Assembly (NCBI GenBank): GCA_009702325.1
Contig: WLID01000001.1
Location: 558,001-622,000 of the forward strand
Direction: 5' to 3'
Origin: Actinomycetota bacterium
GTDB taxonomy: Bacteria; Actinomycetota; Thermoleophilia; Gaiellales; Gaiellaceae
DNA: 64,000 nt
The notes below the pieces were generated by a model. It was not told the DNA's origin. It did no database searches and saw only the letters and a program-made list of their open reading frames with translations. Shown in pieces: positions 17,456 through 28,889 of this stretch (position 1 is the first letter of the stretch; the number at the start of each line of letters is the position of its first letter). Position numbers and translations under genes: made by a program.

Positions 17456-18749
17456 CGTACCGGTAGCCCTTCTCGGCTACGGCACGGTTGGGGCCGCTGT
17501 CAACCGTCTGTTCCATGAGCAGGCGGAGGACATCGAGCGCGCAACAGGGCACCGCCTGCGGGTGGTCAAAGCCCTGGTGCGCAGCCTCGACAAAGAACGG
17601 GAGTTCCCGGCGGCGCCGGGCGTCCTCACCACGGACATCAACGAGATCCTCGACGATCCGTCGATCTCCGTTGTTGCCGAAGTCATGGGCGGGGTCGAGG
17701 GGACGGGCGAGACCGTCCTCGACCTGCTGCGCCGGGGTAAGAACGTCGTGACGGCAAACAAGCAGCTTGTCGCCCGCAGGGGCGACGAGCTGTTTGCCGC
17801 CGCGTCATCCTCGGGCGTGCAGCTGCGCTTCGAAGCGAGCGTGTGTGCCGCGATTCCGGTGATCAAGGTGCTGCGCGAGTCGCTCGTCGTCACGAACGTG
17901 CACAGCGTGCTCGGCATCGTGAACGGCACCACGAACTTCATGCTCACCGCGATGGAAGCGGGGATGAGCTACGACGAGGCTCTTGCCGACGCGCAGGCGC
18001 GCGGCTACGCCGAAGCTGACCCCACCGACGATGTCACGGGAGCCGATGCCGCCGCGAAGATGGCGATCCTCGCCACCGTCGCGTTTGCGTCGCGCTACGC
18101 CCTGGAAGACGTCGCGAAGGTGGGCATCGACACGATCGACCCGCTCGATGTCGCGGCGGCGAGCCAGCTCGACATGGTGATTCGGCTCATCGGCCAGGCC
18201 CGCCTGATGGACGGCCACGTTGACGTTCGCGTCAGCCCGGCGCTCGTCGACAAGCACCATCCGCTCGCCGCCGTCGAAGGCGCGTTCAACGCGGTGATGC
18301 TGCAGGGCGACGCGATCCGTGAGATCACGCTTGAGGGTCCCGGCGCCGGCGGCGTCGAAACTGCGTCGGCCGTCATCGCCGACATCACGAGCGTGATCGG
18401 AACGATGGGCACAGGCTTCTTGCAGAACGACCCAGTGCGCCGCACGCTGCCGCGCCTGCCGGTTGGCGAGCATCGCTCGCCGTACTACTTCCACCTGTCG
18501 GTCGAGGATCGTCCGGGCGTGCTCTCGCGCGTCGCCGACGAACTCGCGCAGCGCCAGGTGTCGGTGTCGCGCCTGCTGCAGCACCAGAGCCTTGACGGCG
18601 CCACGCTGCACGTCGTAACGCACGAAGCGCGCGAGGGTGACCTGCGCGATGCGCTCACGGCAATCGCCGCGCTCCCAGAGGTGAAGCGTGCGCCCCAGCC
18701 GTTCCCAGTGATCTCCTCGCGCGGCGTGACGGAGCTCGGATGGGCGTAA
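17442..18749 (+). CDS. hom: Homoserine dehydrogenase with ACT domain
   Basis: 435 residues; reduces aspartate semialdehyde to homoserine. The nucleotide loop is [15 protein letters not shown], the catalytic region [19 protein letters not shown], and the C-terminal ACT domain (from about residue 350, [19 protein letters not shown]) would give threonine inhibition. It starts inside ilvC, which places the threonine branch in the branched-chain operon. Overlaps thrC by ten bases. Confidence 0.95.
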   Translation: MASVDVPVALLGYGTVGAAVNRLFHEQAEDIERATGHRLRVVKALVRSLDKEREFPAAPGVLTTDINEILDDPSISVVAEVMGGVEGTGETVLDLLRRGKNVVTANKQLVARRGDELFAAASSSGVQLRFEASVCAAIPVIKVLRESLVVTNVHSVLGIVNGTTNFMLTAMEAGMSYDEALADAQARGYAEADPTDDVTGADAAAKMAILATVAFASRYALEDVAKVGIDTIDPLDVAAASQLDMVIRLIGQARLMDGHVDVRVSPALVDKHHPLAAVEGAFNAVMLQGDAIREITLEGPGAGGVETASAVIADITSVIGTMGTGFLQNDPVRRTLPRLPVGEHRSPYYFHLSVEDRPGVLSRVADELAQRQVSVSRLLQHQSLDGATLHVVTHEAREGDLRDALTAIAALPEVKRAPQPFPVISSRGVTELGWA

Positions 18750-19723
18750 TCGACCGCTACCGCGACCGGATCCCGGTCATTGGGCCCAACACGCCGAACC
18801 TCACACTCGGCGAAGGCTCCACGCCGCTCGTCCGCGCACGTCGGCTGGGCGAGACGCTCGGGGTCGAGCTGTGGTTCAAGTTCGAGGGGATGAACCCCAC
18901 GGCGAGCTTCAAAGATCGCGGCATGGTCGTCGCGGTCGCGAAGGCGCTTGAGGCTGGCGTCGACGGAATCATCTGTGCATCGACGGGCAACACTGCTGCA
19001 TCGGCGGCCGCCTATGGTGCGGCTGCTGGGCTCACCACCGTCGTGTTGACGCCCACCGGCCAGATCGCTGCTGCGAAGGGCGCACAGGCTCGTGCGGTTG
19101 GTGCGCGCGTGCTGGAGGTGCGAGGGTCGTTCGACGAGGCGCTCCAGAGCTGCCGCGAACTTGCCGACCGCGGCGTCTTCGCGCTCGTCAACTCCGTCAA
19201 CCCCGACCGCATCGAGGGACAGAAGACGGCGGCATTCGAGATCAACGAGGCGCTCGGCAGCGTCCCACACGTTCTTGCGCTTCCCTATGGCGGTGGCGGC
19301 AACACGGTCGCCTACTGCAAGGGCTTCACCGAGGAAGGCGTCAAGCCGCGGATCCTCCAGGGTGAGGCAACCGCGCGCGCAACAACGCTCGCGACCGCGA
19401 TCCGCATCGCCGAACCGGCCCACCAGCACGAGATCGACGATCTCGACGCGCAGGGTTGGCTCGAGCGCGTGTCGCTCTCCGACGAGGAGATCGCGCACGC
19501 CTGGCACGAGATTGCAAACAACGAGGGACTCTTCTGCGAGCCCTCGTCTGCTGCAGGGTTCGCTGCGCTCAAGCACGCCGAGCTCGAGAAGGGGAGCACG
19601 GTGGTCTGCGTCCTGACCGGCCACGGCCTGAAGGACACCTCGCGCGTCGACGCCATGGCCGCACCGAGTCGACTCGTCGATGCCGACGCCGACTCGATCC
19701 TGGCCGAGGCGATGCGGCCGTGA
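18740..19723 (+). CDS. thrC: Threonine synthase
   Basis: 327 residues, the shorter fold of the PLP family; converts O-phosphohomoserine to threonine. PLP Lys58 lies in NPTASFKDRGM, the phosphate-binding Gly loop in ALPYGGGGNTVAY, and the substrate Ser region in CASTGNTAASAA. Threonine made here supplies isoleucine through threonine deaminase, whose gene is not in the window. Its stop overlaps the thrB GTG by four bases. Confidence 0.95.
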   Translation: MGVIDRYRDRIPVIGPNTPNLTLGEGSTPLVRARRLGETLGVELWFKFEGMNPTASFKDRGMVVAVAKALEAGVDGIICASTGNTAASAAAYGAAAGLTTVVLTPTGQIAAAKGAQARAVGARVLEVRGSFDEALQSCRELADRGVFALVNSVNPDRIEGQKTAAFEINEALGSVPHVLALPYGGGGNTVAYCKGFTEEGVKPRILQGEATARATTLATAIRIAEPAHQHEIDDLDAQGWLERVSLSDEEIAHAWHEIANNEGLFCEPSSAAGFAALKHAELEKGSTVVCVLTGHGLKDTSRVDAMAAPSRLVDADADSILAEAMRP

Positions 19724-20595
19724 CCGCGGTCACGGTCCGCGCTCCAGCAACCACGGCCAACCTCGGTCCCGGCTTCGACTGCGCCGGTGCCGCATTCGAC
19801 CTCTGGAACGAACTTGAAGTTCGTCCTGCCGAGCCAGGTGAGCCGCTCGTCGAGCTCTCCGGTGAAGGCACCGACGAGATCCCGGCTGGCCCCGAGCACC
19901 TTGCGCTCCGTGCGTTCGCGCTCGTCGCGCCGATCGACGGCTGGGCGTTCCGCTTCGTCAACCGCATTCCGCTCGAGCGCGGCCTCGGCTCCAGCGCGGC
20001 CACGGTGGCAGCCGGACTCGTTGCGGCCTCGATCGTCTCTGGTCGCAACCTGGACTCCGACCAGCTGCTCGCCCTCGGCCTGCCGCTCGAAGGTCACGCC
20101 GACAACCTCGCAGCCGCCCTGCTTGGCGGCGCCTGCCTGATCTGGCAGGAAGACGGCGCGCCGCGCGCCCGCCGCATCTCGACCTCACTCCCGTTCGACC
20201 CCGTTGTGATCGTGCCGACCTCGCGGGTGAACACCGAGGCATCGCGCGGCCGTCTGCCACAGACCCTGCCGTACGCCGACGCCGTCGCGGCTGCCGCCCG
20301 TGCCGCGCTCCTTGGCGCCGGCATCGCAGCGGGCGACGGCGCCTTGCTTGAGCGCGCGTTCAACGACGTGCTGCACGAGCCCTACCGCATGGCCGACGCG
20401 CCAGTGCTCGCCGATCTTCGGGCGAACCCTGTGCCTGGCTCGGCCGGCGCAACCCTTTCGGGCTCAGGCCCCACCGTCGTCTGCTGGGCGTGGCCCGGGC
20501 AGGCCGAGGCGGTCGCCGCTGAGCTCGAACGACGTGCACCCGGAGCCCGGGTGTTGCCCTTGCGTATCGCCACGAACGGAACGGAGGCTGTGTGA
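19720..20595 (+). CDS. thrB: Homoserine kinase
   Basis: 291 residues of the GHMP kinase family. Start GTG at 19720 ([20 protein letters not shown]), overlapping the thrC stop. The ATP loop is [20 protein letters not shown] and the third motif [16 protein letters not shown]. Phosphorylates homoserine for ThrC. Order thrC-thrB after hom, all overlapping. Its stop overlaps the ilvD GTG by four bases. Confidence 0.95.
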   Translation: MTAVTVRAPATTANLGPGFDCAGAAFDLWNELEVRPAEPGEPLVELSGEGTDEIPAGPEHLALRAFALVAPIDGWAFRFVNRIPLERGLGSSAATVAAGLVAASIVSGRNLDSDQLLALGLPLEGHADNLAAALLGGACLIWQEDGAPRARRISTSLPFDPVVIVPTSRVNTEASRGRLPQTLPYADAVAAAARAALLGAGIAAGDGALLERAFNDVLHEPYRMADAPVLADLRANPVPGSAGATLSGSGPTVVCWAWPGQAEAVAAELERRAPGARVLPLRIATNGTEAV

Positions 20596-22280
20596 GCGTC
20601 TACTCACAACCGACAGATCCCGCCAAGAAGCGGAGCAGCATGCTCACCGACGGTGTCGACCGCGCTCCTGCGCGCGCGATGCTGAAGGGCGTCGGCTACA
20701 CCGACGAAGACCTCGCGAAGCCTCTGATCGGCGTCGGTACGACGTGGATCGAGACGATGCCGTGCAACCTGAACCAGCGGCTGCTTGCCCGCCACGTCAA
20801 GGAAGGCATCCGTGCCGCCGGTGGTACGCCAGTCGAGTTCAACACGGTCTCGGTCTCCGACGGCGTCTCGATGGGCACGACCGGTATGCGCGGCTCGCTG
20901 ATCTCGCGCGAGCTGATCGCCGACTCGATCGAGCTCGTCGTCGAAGGGCATCTGCTCGACGGCCTCGTGATGATCGTTGGCTGCGACAAGACGATCCCAG
21001 CCGGCGCGATGGCGCTTGCGCGCCTCGACGTTCCGGGCTTGATCTTCTACAACGGCTCGATCCAGCCAGGCCACTACGACGGCCGTGACGTCACGATCCA
21101 GGACGTGTTCGAGGCCGTCGGTGCTCACGCGGCCGGAAAGATGTCCGACGAGGATGTCCATGAGCTTGAGTCGGCTGCCTGTCCGGGTGCCGGCGCGTGT
21201 GGCGGTCAGTTCACCGCCAACACGATGGCGATGGTGCTCGACTTCCTCGGTCTGAGCCCGCGCGGCCTGTCGGGTATTCCGGCGACGCATGAAAAGAAGA
21301 CTGAGGCGGCGTTTGCTGCTGGCCAGATGGTGATGGACGTCGTGCGCAAGGATCTTCGCCCGTCGAAGATCCTCACCAAGGAGGCCTTCGAGAACGCGAT
21401 TGTGGCGGTCGCGGGCTCGGGCGGCTCAACGAATGGCGTGCTCCACCTGCTTGCGATCGCGAAGGAGGCGGGGATCCCGCTGACGATCGACGAGTTCGAC
21501 ACGATCGCGGCCAAGACGCCGATCGTCGTCGACATCAAGCCGGGCGGTCGCTACGTGGCTGTCGACATGTACGAGGCTGGCGGTATCGGCCTCGTTGCCC
21601 GCGAACTCGTCGGTGCTGGACTCGTCCACGAGGGCCAGGTTGGCGTTGACGGGAAGACCCTCGAAGAGATCGGCGCAGAAGCGGTCGAGACCTCCGGCCA
21701 GGAGGTCGTTGTTCCGTGGGAGCATCCGTTGAAGCCCACGGGCGGCATCGGCATCCTCCGCGGCACCCTTTCGCCCGAAGGCTCGGTCGTGAAGCTCTCG
21801 GGCCACGAGCGCCTGCTCCATCGCGGCCCCGCGCGTGTCTTCGACTCCGAAGAAGAGTGCTTCGCCGCCGTGAAGTCCCGGTCGATCAAACCGGGCGACG
21901 TGGTCGTGATCCGCTACGAAGGCCCCTCGGGTGGCCCCGGCATGCGCGAGATGCTGCACGTCACGGCTGCAATCGTCGGCGAGGGCATCGGCGACGAGGT
22001 CTGCTTGATCACCGACGGTCGCTTCTCGGGCGCGACACACGGCCTGATGGTCGGCCACATCGCGCCGGAGGCCGCACACGGCGGCCCGATCGCGGCTGTC
22101 CGCGATGGCGACATCATCACGCTCGACGTCGTCAATCGTCGGCTCGACCTGGAGGTTTCACCCGAGGAGATCGCCGAGCGGATGAAGAGCTGGACGAAGC
22201 CGGAGCCCCGCTACAAGCAGGGCGTGTTCGCGAAGTACGCGAAGCTCGTCAGCTCAGCTTCGGAGGGCGCGACGACCTAA
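20592..22280 (+). CDS. ilvD: Dihydroxy-acid dehydratase
   Basis: 562 residues; dehydrates dihydroxy-isovalerate and -methylvalerate. Iron-sulfur Cys residues are in [22 protein letters not shown] and [17 protein letters not shown], three in all as in [2Fe-2S] types. GTG start coupled to thrB. Last gene of the seven-gene cluster and only 11 bases from the convergent aminotransferase gene; no terminator fits there. Confidence 0.96.
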   Translation: MSVYSQPTDPAKKRSSMLTDGVDRAPARAMLKGVGYTDEDLAKPLIGVGTTWIETMPCNLNQRLLARHVKEGIRAAGGTPVEFNTVSVSDGVSMGTTGMRGSLISRELIADSIELVVEGHLLDGLVMIVGCDKTIPAGAMALARLDVPGLIFYNGSIQPGHYDGRDVTIQDVFEAVGAHAAGKMSDEDVHELESAACPGAGACGGQFTANTMAMVLDFLGLSPRGLSGIPATHEKKTEAAFAAGQMVMDVVRKDLRPSKILTKEAFENAIVAVAGSGGSTNGVLHLLAIAKEAGIPLTIDEFDTIAAKTPIVVDIKPGGRYVAVDMYEAGGIGLVARELVGAGLVHEGQVGVDGKTLEEIGAEAVETSGQEVVVPWEHPLKPTGGIGILRGTLSPEGSVVKLSGHERLLHRGPARVFDSEEECFAAVKSRSIKPGDVVVIRYEGPSGGPGMREMLHVTAAIVGEGIGDEVCLITDGRFSGATHGLMVGHIAPEAAHGGPIAAVRDGDIITLDVVNRRLDLEVSPEEIAERMKSWTKPEPRYKQGVFAKYAKLVSSASEGATT

Positions 22281-22291
22281 TGGGTCGCGCG

Positions 22292-23464
22292 CTACTCGCC
22301 TTGGAGCAGGCGGCGGATCGAGCGAGTCGCCTGATTGATCCGCTGCTCGTTCTCGACGAGAGCAAATCGAACGTGGCCGTCTCCGCCCGGGCCGAAACCG
22401 ATGCCTGGGCTGACGGCTACGTCGGCCTCCCGGGCAAGCTTCAGGGCGAATTCGAGGCTGCCGAGCTCACGGTAGGCCTCGGGGATCCGCGCCCACGTGA
22501 ACATCGTGCCGATAGGGGCGGGAACGTCCCAGCCGGCCCGCTGCAGTCCGCCGATCAGCGCGGCGCGACGGCTCTTGTAGATCTCGTTGACCTCAAGCGG
22601 GTAGTCGGAGGCCTCGCGCAACGCGACGATCGAGGCGATCTGGATCGGCTGGAAGGTGCCGTAGTCGAGGTACGACTTGAGCTTCGCGAGCGCCGCCACA
22701 ACGTCGGGGCGGCCGAGCACGAAACCCATGCGCCAACCGGCCATCGAGAACGACTTGGTGAGGCTGTAGAGCTCGACGGCAACATCGAGGGCGCCGTCTG
22801 CCGCGAGCACCGACGGCGGCTTGTGGCCGTCGAAGGCGATATCGGCGTACGCAAAGTCATGGACGAGCACGAACTCTCGCTCGCGCGCAAGATCGACGAG
22901 CCGCTGCATCAGCTCGGGCGTTGCAACGACGGTCGTCGGGTTGTGCGGGAAGCTGACGATCACAACGCGCGGCGCGGGCTGCGCGGCACGAACGGCATCC
23001 TCGATCGCCTCCAAGAACTCGGCGCTCTCGATGCGGGCGTGCACGACGGTGGCACCAGCAAGGCGCGGCGCAACAAGGTGGATCGGGTAGCTCGGCGACG
23101 GCACGACGGCAACGTCGCCCGCATCGAGCAGCACCCACATCAGGTGGGCAAGACCCTCCTTGGCACCGATCGTGCTGACCACGTGCTGGTCGGGATCGAG
23201 GTTCGTGACGCCGAAATGGCTGGCGTAGCGCTCGCACACCGCCTGGCGCAGGTTCGGCAGGCCGCGGCTCGACGAGTACCGATGGTTGATCGGCTTGCCC
23301 GCAGCTTCGGCAAGCTTCTCTACAGCGATCTCGGGCGACGGGATGTCGGGATTGCCGAAACCAAGGTCGATAACGTCGCGACCGTCGCGCCGAAGCTCAC
23401 GCTTCAGCTGGTCGACAGCGGCAAAGACGTAGGGGGGAAGATCGTGGATTCGCCGGAACTGCAT
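22292..23464 (-). CDS. alaC: Class I/II aminotransferase, AlaC-like
   Basis: 390 residues with PLP Lys237 in YSLTKSFSMAGWRMG and the opening LPPYVFAAVDQLKRELRRDG that marks the AlaC (glutamate-pyruvate) group. The substrate is not certain: the gene faces chorismate mutase-leuB-pheA-leuCD, so a role in making Leu, Val or Phe from their keto acids is possible. The promoter must lie in the 90 bases shared with the divergent Phe/Leu unit. Confidence 0.85.
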   Translation of the reverse strand: MQFRRIHDLPPYVFAAVDQLKRELRRDGRDVIDLGFGNPDIPSPEIAVEKLAEAAGKPINHRYSSSRGLPNLRQAVCERYASHFGVTNLDPDQHVVSTIGAKEGLAHLMWVLLDAGDVAVVPSPSYPIHLVAPRLAGATVVHARIESAEFLEAIEDAVRAAQPAPRVVIVSFPHNPTTVVATPELMQRLVDLAREREFVLVHDFAYADIAFDGHKPPSVLAADGALDVAVELYSLTKSFSMAGWRMGFVLGRPDVVAALAKLKSYLDYGTFQPIQIASIVALREASDYPLEVNEIYKSRRAALIGGLQRAGWDVPAPIGTMFTWARIPEAYRELGSLEFALKLAREADVAVSPGIGFGPGGDGHVRFALVENEQRINQATRSIRRLLQGE

Positions 23465-23485
23465 GGAGAAAGTCTAAGGAGAGTC

Positions 23486-23557
23486 GTGGCAGCTCAACGA
23501 ATGAGGTGTCACACCGACCCGACCTTCGGGAACACATGGGAGAGCAAAGCCGCATGA
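23486..23557 (+). CDS. Short upstream ORF coupled to chorismate mutase
   Basis: A 23-codon frame with GTG start, CTAAGGAGAG ribosome site six bases before it, and a TGA that overlaps the chorismate mutase ATG (ATGA). It encodes one Phe and one Trp and no Leu, so it is not an obvious attenuation peptide; coupling of translation is the better guess. Confidence 0.45.
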   Translation: MAAQRMRCHTDPTFGNTWESKAA

Positions 23558-23841
23558 GCACAGAGAACTACCCCTCCGACGAGACGCTCGCCGCCACCCG
23601 GCGCGAGATCAACGAGATCGACCAGAAGCTGCTTGAGCTGCTCAACCGGCGGCTCGAGATCGTTCGCACACTCCACGTGCACAAGGTGCGCGCCGGGCTG
23701 CCGCTGCGCGACATGGCCCGCGAGGAATCGATGGTCGAGCAGCTTGTTGAAGCGAACACCGGAACGCTTTCACCAACCGGCGTGCGCCGGTTCTTCACCC
23801 ACTTGCTTGACCTGATTCGAGAGGAGATTCATGGCGCCTAG
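23554..23841 (+). CDS. Chorismate mutase, AroQ type
   Basis: 95 residues, a single helical CM domain: REINEIDQKLLELLNRRLEIVRTLHVHK, then PLRDMAREESMVEQL. Turns chorismate to prephenate, used by PheA two genes on. Start chosen at ATG 23554 because it couples to the short upstream frame; an in-frame GTG at 23506 is the alternative. Overlaps leuB by 11 bases. Confidence 0.88.
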   Translation: MSTENYPSDETLAATRREINEIDQKLLELLNRRLEIVRTLHVHKVRAGLPLRDMAREESMVEQLVEANTGTLSPTGVRRFFTHLLDLIREEIHGA

Positions 23842-24823
23842 AACGATCGTCTGTCTGCCGGGTGACGGCATTGGCCCCGAGGTGATGGCGGAGGCCATCC
23901 GTGTTCTCGAGGCGCTTCCCCTTGAGCTGACGATCGAGTCGCACCTCTTTGGTGGCGCCGCGATTGACGCGACGGGCAACCCGATGCCCGACGAGACGGT
24001 GCAGGCGTGTCTGCGTGCCGACGGGGTGCTGCTTGGTGCCGTTGGGCTGCCGAAGTACGACGGTGCCGCTGTGCGCCCGGAGATCGGGCTGATCGGCATT
24101 CGCAAGGCGCTCGACGTCTACGCAAACCTGCGCCCGGCGATCGCGCCCGGCATCGACATGTTGATCGTGCGCGAGCTCGTCGGCGGCCTCTACTACGGCC
24201 GTCGCGGAACGCTCGACGATGGCACCGTATTCGACACCTGCGAGTACCACCCAACGCAGATCGAGCGGATCGTTCGCCGCGGCTTCGAGCTCGCACGCGC
24301 ACGGCGCGGGAAGCTGACCTCAGTCGATAAAGCGAACGTGCTCGACACCTCTCGCCTGTGGCGGAAGATCGTGATCGAGATGTCGGCGGAGTTCCCCGAC
24401 GTCGAGCTCCGTCACGGCCTCGTCGATAGCGCCGCAATGCAGCTTGTGACCGATCCAGACATGTTCGACGTGATCGTCACCGAGAACACGTTCGGCGACA
24501 TCCTCTCCGACATCGCGGCTGCCGTCACCGGCGGCCTTGGTCTGGCTGCCTCAGCGAGCCTCGGCTCGTCGGGCCCCGGGATCTTCGAGCCGGTGCACGG
24601 CTCGGCCCCCGACATTGCCGGCCAGGGCAAGGCGAACCCGACCGCAATGCTGCGCTCGCTCGCGATGATGCTCGACCACGGTCTCGGTGAAGCAGCGCTT
24701 GCCCGCAAGGTCGAGGCTGCTGTTGAGAGCGCGCTCGCGTCGACTCCGACACCCGATGTCGGCGGCACCGCAACAACCTCGCAGTTCGGCGATGCCGTGC
24801 TGGCCGCGCTGGCGGCTGCGTGA
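23831..24823 (+). CDS. leuB: 3-isopropylmalate dehydrogenase
   Basis: 330 residues; oxidises and decarboxylates 3-isopropylmalate in leucine synthesis. Starts with PGDGIGPEVMAEAIRVLE, has VRELVGGLYYGRRG, the Mg-binding Asp residues in TENTFGDILSDIAAAV, and the NAD loop HGSAPDIAGQGKANPTAM. Sits between the two genes of the Phe pathway. The stop overlaps the pheA GTG by four bases. Confidence 0.95.
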   Translation: MAPRTIVCLPGDGIGPEVMAEAIRVLEALPLELTIESHLFGGAAIDATGNPMPDETVQACLRADGVLLGAVGLPKYDGAAVRPEIGLIGIRKALDVYANLRPAIAPGIDMLIVRELVGGLYYGRRGTLDDGTVFDTCEYHPTQIERIVRRGFELARARRGKLTSVDKANVLDTSRLWRKIVIEMSAEFPDVELRHGLVDSAAMQLVTDPDMFDVIVTENTFGDILSDIAAAVTGGLGLAASASLGSSGPGIFEPVHGSAPDIAGQGKANPTAMLRSLAMMLDHGLGEAALARKVEAAVESALASTPTPDVGGTATTSQFGDAVLAALAAA

Positions 24824-25649
24824 CCGACCTGGTCGTCGCGTACCCCGGCCCGGCCGGTAGCCACACCGCGGCCGCTGCCGCGCTGCTTGCCCCTGCAGGC
24901 GCAACGCTCGAACCGATGCCGAGCTTCATCGCCGTGGTCGAGCAGACCGCGTCAGCGAAGACCGCGCTCGGTGTGCTTCCGATCGAAAACTCGTTGCACG
25001 GGCCTGTCGCGGAGACGCACGACCTGCTCTACGACGCACCGCTCTCGATCGTTGCGGAAGTGACGCTGCCGATCGTCCACTGTGTCGTCGCGAAGAGCCC
25101 GATTGCCATCGGTGAGGTGCGCACGCTGCGGTCGATTCCCGTTGCGTTCGACCAGTGCCGCGACCTGATCCGCTCGCTCGATGTTGAGTGTGTTCCGGCT
25201 GCGACAACCTCAGACGGTGCCCGGCTCGTCAGCGAGTCGGGCGACCCGTACGACGCCGCGATCGCGAGCGCAGCCGCCGCAGAGATCTATGGCTTGCACG
25301 TCATCGCGGAAGATGTCGGCGACCGTCCCGGCGCATTCACCCGCTTCGTGACGATCGCGCCCTACACGCTGCTCGAGGTGCCACACCGCCCGCGCGTCGG
25401 GATCTCGTTCGTCACCGACCACCGGCCGGGTGCGCTCGTCGGTGCACTCCAGCCGTTTGCGCGTCACGGGTTGAACCTTGTGCAGCTCGTGTCACGACCG
25501 ATCCCGCACTCCACCTTCCGCTACCGCTTCGACATGGTGCTCGACGGGCATCCCCAAGATGCGGGGCTGCAGACGGCCCTCGTCGAGATGCGCGAGTGGA
25601 CGCGAGAGATACGGATCTTCGGTAGCTACGCTGCAACAGGAGACCACTG

Positions 25650-25650
<1 letters not shown>
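24820..25650 (+). CDS. pheA: Prephenate dehydratase
   Basis: 276 residues; prephenate to phenylpyruvate. Catalytic TRF motif is present ([11 protein letters not shown]), with [14 protein letters not shown] and [18 protein letters not shown] earlier. The C-terminal ACT domain keeps the GALV half of the Phe site ([12 protein letters not shown]) but has VSRP where ESRP is usual ([11 protein letters not shown]), so Phe inhibition may be altered. One-base overlap (TGATG) with leuC. Confidence 0.93.
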
Positions 25651-27046
<1,396 letters not shown>

Positions 27047-27047
<1 letters not shown>

Positions 27048-27640
27048 TGCGTGAACTGCGCCAGGTGACGTCGGTGGTCGCGATCATCGATCGCCCCGAC
27101 ATCGATACCGACCAGATCATCCCGAAGCAGTTCCTCAAGCGCATCGAGCGCACGGGATACGGCCAGTTCCTCTTCTACGACTGGATGAAGGAGCCCGACT
27201 TCGAGCTGCACAAGCCCGAGTTCAAGGGTGCCGAGATCCTGCTCGCGGGCCGCAACTTCGGCTGCGGCTCCTCACGCGAACACGCGGCATGGGCTCTTGA
27301 GGACTACGGATTCCGTGTCGTGATCGCGCCAAGCTACAGCGACATCTTCCGCTCGAACTCCGTCAAGACCGGCATCGCGACGATCACGCTGCCCGACGCA
27401 GAACTCGCGGAGCTCAAGGCCGCGCTCGCGCAGCGCAACGAGTTGACGGTCGACATGGAGACGCTCACGATCACGCATCCCGACGGGCTCGTGATCACGT
27501 TCGCCTTCGACGAGTTCGCACAAGAGACGCTCGTGCACGGCCTCGACGACATCGCGCGCACGCTCAAGCGTGACGACGCGATCGCAGCTTACGAAGCTGC
27601 GACGCCGGGCCGGTTCGACACGCGCACGCTCTCGACGTAG
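27047..27640 (+). CDS. leuD: 3-isopropylmalate dehydratase small subunit
   Basis: 197 residues; swivelling domain with DIDTDQIIPKQFLKRIERTG and NFGCGSSREHAAWALEDYG. Its last 52 bases overlap the 3' end of the convergent cobA gene, so both C-termini are written in the same DNA. No terminator separates the two units. Confidence 0.95.
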
Positions 27641-28329
27641 TCGCCAACGGCGATCACGTCGCCGACGACAAAGAGCGCGGGAGAGGGGAGATCCTCCGCG
27701 GCTGCGAGCTTCGCGATATCGCGCAGCGTGCCAGTCACGATCTTCTCGTTCGGAAGCGTTCCGTTCGAGATCACAGCGGCCGGTGTGCTCGCGTCGCGGC
27801 CATGGGTGATCAGTCCGGCCGTGACGATGTCGAGTCGACCGAGGCCCATGAACACGACGAGCGTGCCCGGTGCCTTCGCGAGCGTCTCAAGCGGCAGATC
27901 GTCGCCGAAGGCCGACTGGCCCGACACGAGCGTCACCTGTGCCGAGACTCCGCGGTGAGTGATCGGAATCAGGAACGACCCGGGAACCGAGGCCATTGCC
28001 GACACACCCGCGACGACATCGAACTCGATGCCTGCTGCAGCCAGCACAAGCGCCTCTTCGCCACCACGCCCGAACACGAACGGGTCGCCACCCTTCAGAC
28101 GAACGACATCAAGGCCTTGCAGTCCGAGCTCAACGATCAGGTCGTTGACCGCCGCCTGCTTCATGCCGCGCCGCGAGATCCGCAGCGCGTCGGCGGGGGC
28201 TTCGTCGACCAGCTCGTCGCTGACGAGATCGTCGTAGACGATCGCTTCACAGCGACGGATCAGCTCAAGGCCGCGAACGGTGATCAGACCCGGATCACCG
28301 GGGCCAGCACCAACGAGATGAACGGTCAT
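27589..28329 (-). CDS. cobA: Uroporphyrinogen-III C-methyltransferase
   Basis: 246 residues; adds two methyl groups to uroporphyrinogen III to give precorrin-2. SAM site VHLVGAGPGDPGLITVRG and the motif VRLKGGDPFVFGRGGEE are clear. Here it serves siroheme for sulfite reductase, as it is linked to sirC and sir. Its ATG overlaps the sirC stop (ATGA). Converges on leuD with a 52-base overlap. Confidence 0.94.
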   Translation of the reverse strand: MTVHLVGAGPGDPGLITVRGLELIRRCEAIVYDDLVSDELVDEAPADALRISRRGMKQAAVNDLIVELGLQGLDVVRLKGGDPFVFGRGGEEALVLAAAGIEFDVVAGVSAMASVPGSFLIPITHRGVSAQVTLVSGQSAFGDDLPLETLAKAPGTLVVFMGLGRLDIVTAGLITHGRDASTPAAVISNGTLPNEKIVTGTLRDIAKLAAAEDLPSPALFVVGDVIAVGDYVESVRVSNRPGVAAS

Positions 28330-28889
28330 GCGAGCGCCTCGGCGACGACCGCTTCGAAGTAGTCGCGCCGCTCGGCGTAGGTCGGGAACTTCTCCTTCAC
28401 CTCAGGCCGCATCGCATGGAGCTTCTTCGCCAGCTCCGCGTGCTCCGGCCGGACGATCTCGGCGATCTCGTTGCGGAGCCGCTTCGCAAGCGCTGGCGAC
28501 GCACCACCGGTCGAAACACCAACGGCGATCTGACCCTGCCGATGGATAGCGGGAAGGATGAAGTTGCAAAGGTGGGGGACGTCGGCGACGTTGCAGAGCA
28601 TCTGTCGCTCCTCGGCATCGCCATGCACATGCGTGTTGACGCAGGTGTCGTCAGTCGCAGCGATCACAAGGAACGCGCCATCCAAGTCGCCCGTCTCGTA
28701 GTCACGTGCGATCCATTCGACATTGAGGTTGGCGAAATCAGAGTGCAGCTCGGGAGAGATCACCGTGACGTTCGCACCGCAATGCAGCAGCCCCTCAGCC
28801 TTCTCGTGCCCGATCCGCCCGCCGCCAACAACGATGCAGCGGCGACCCGTCAGGTCAAGACAGGCCATGTAGAACTCGGTGTGCGCCAT
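28326..28889 (-). CDS. Precorrin-2 dehydrogenase (siroheme synthase N-terminal type)
   Basis: 187 residues. NAD-binding CIVVGGGRIGHEKAEGLLHCG, then the dimer-interface pattern NVADVPHLCNFILPAIHRQG and VSTGGASPALAKRLRNEI. Oxidises precorrin-2 to sirohydrochlorin; Met8p/CysG-type proteins may also insert iron, and no separate chelatase is seen nearby. Overlaps the next upstream gene by one base. Confidence 0.92.
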   Translation of the reverse strand: MAHTEFYMACLDLTGRRCIVVGGGRIGHEKAEGLLHCGANVTVISPELHSDFANLNVEWIARDYETGDLDGAFLVIAATDDTCVNTHVHGDAEERQMLCNVADVPHLCNFILPAIHRQGQIAVGVSTGGASPALAKRLRNEIAEIVRPEHAELAKKLHAMRPEVKEKFPTYAERRDYFEAVVAEALA

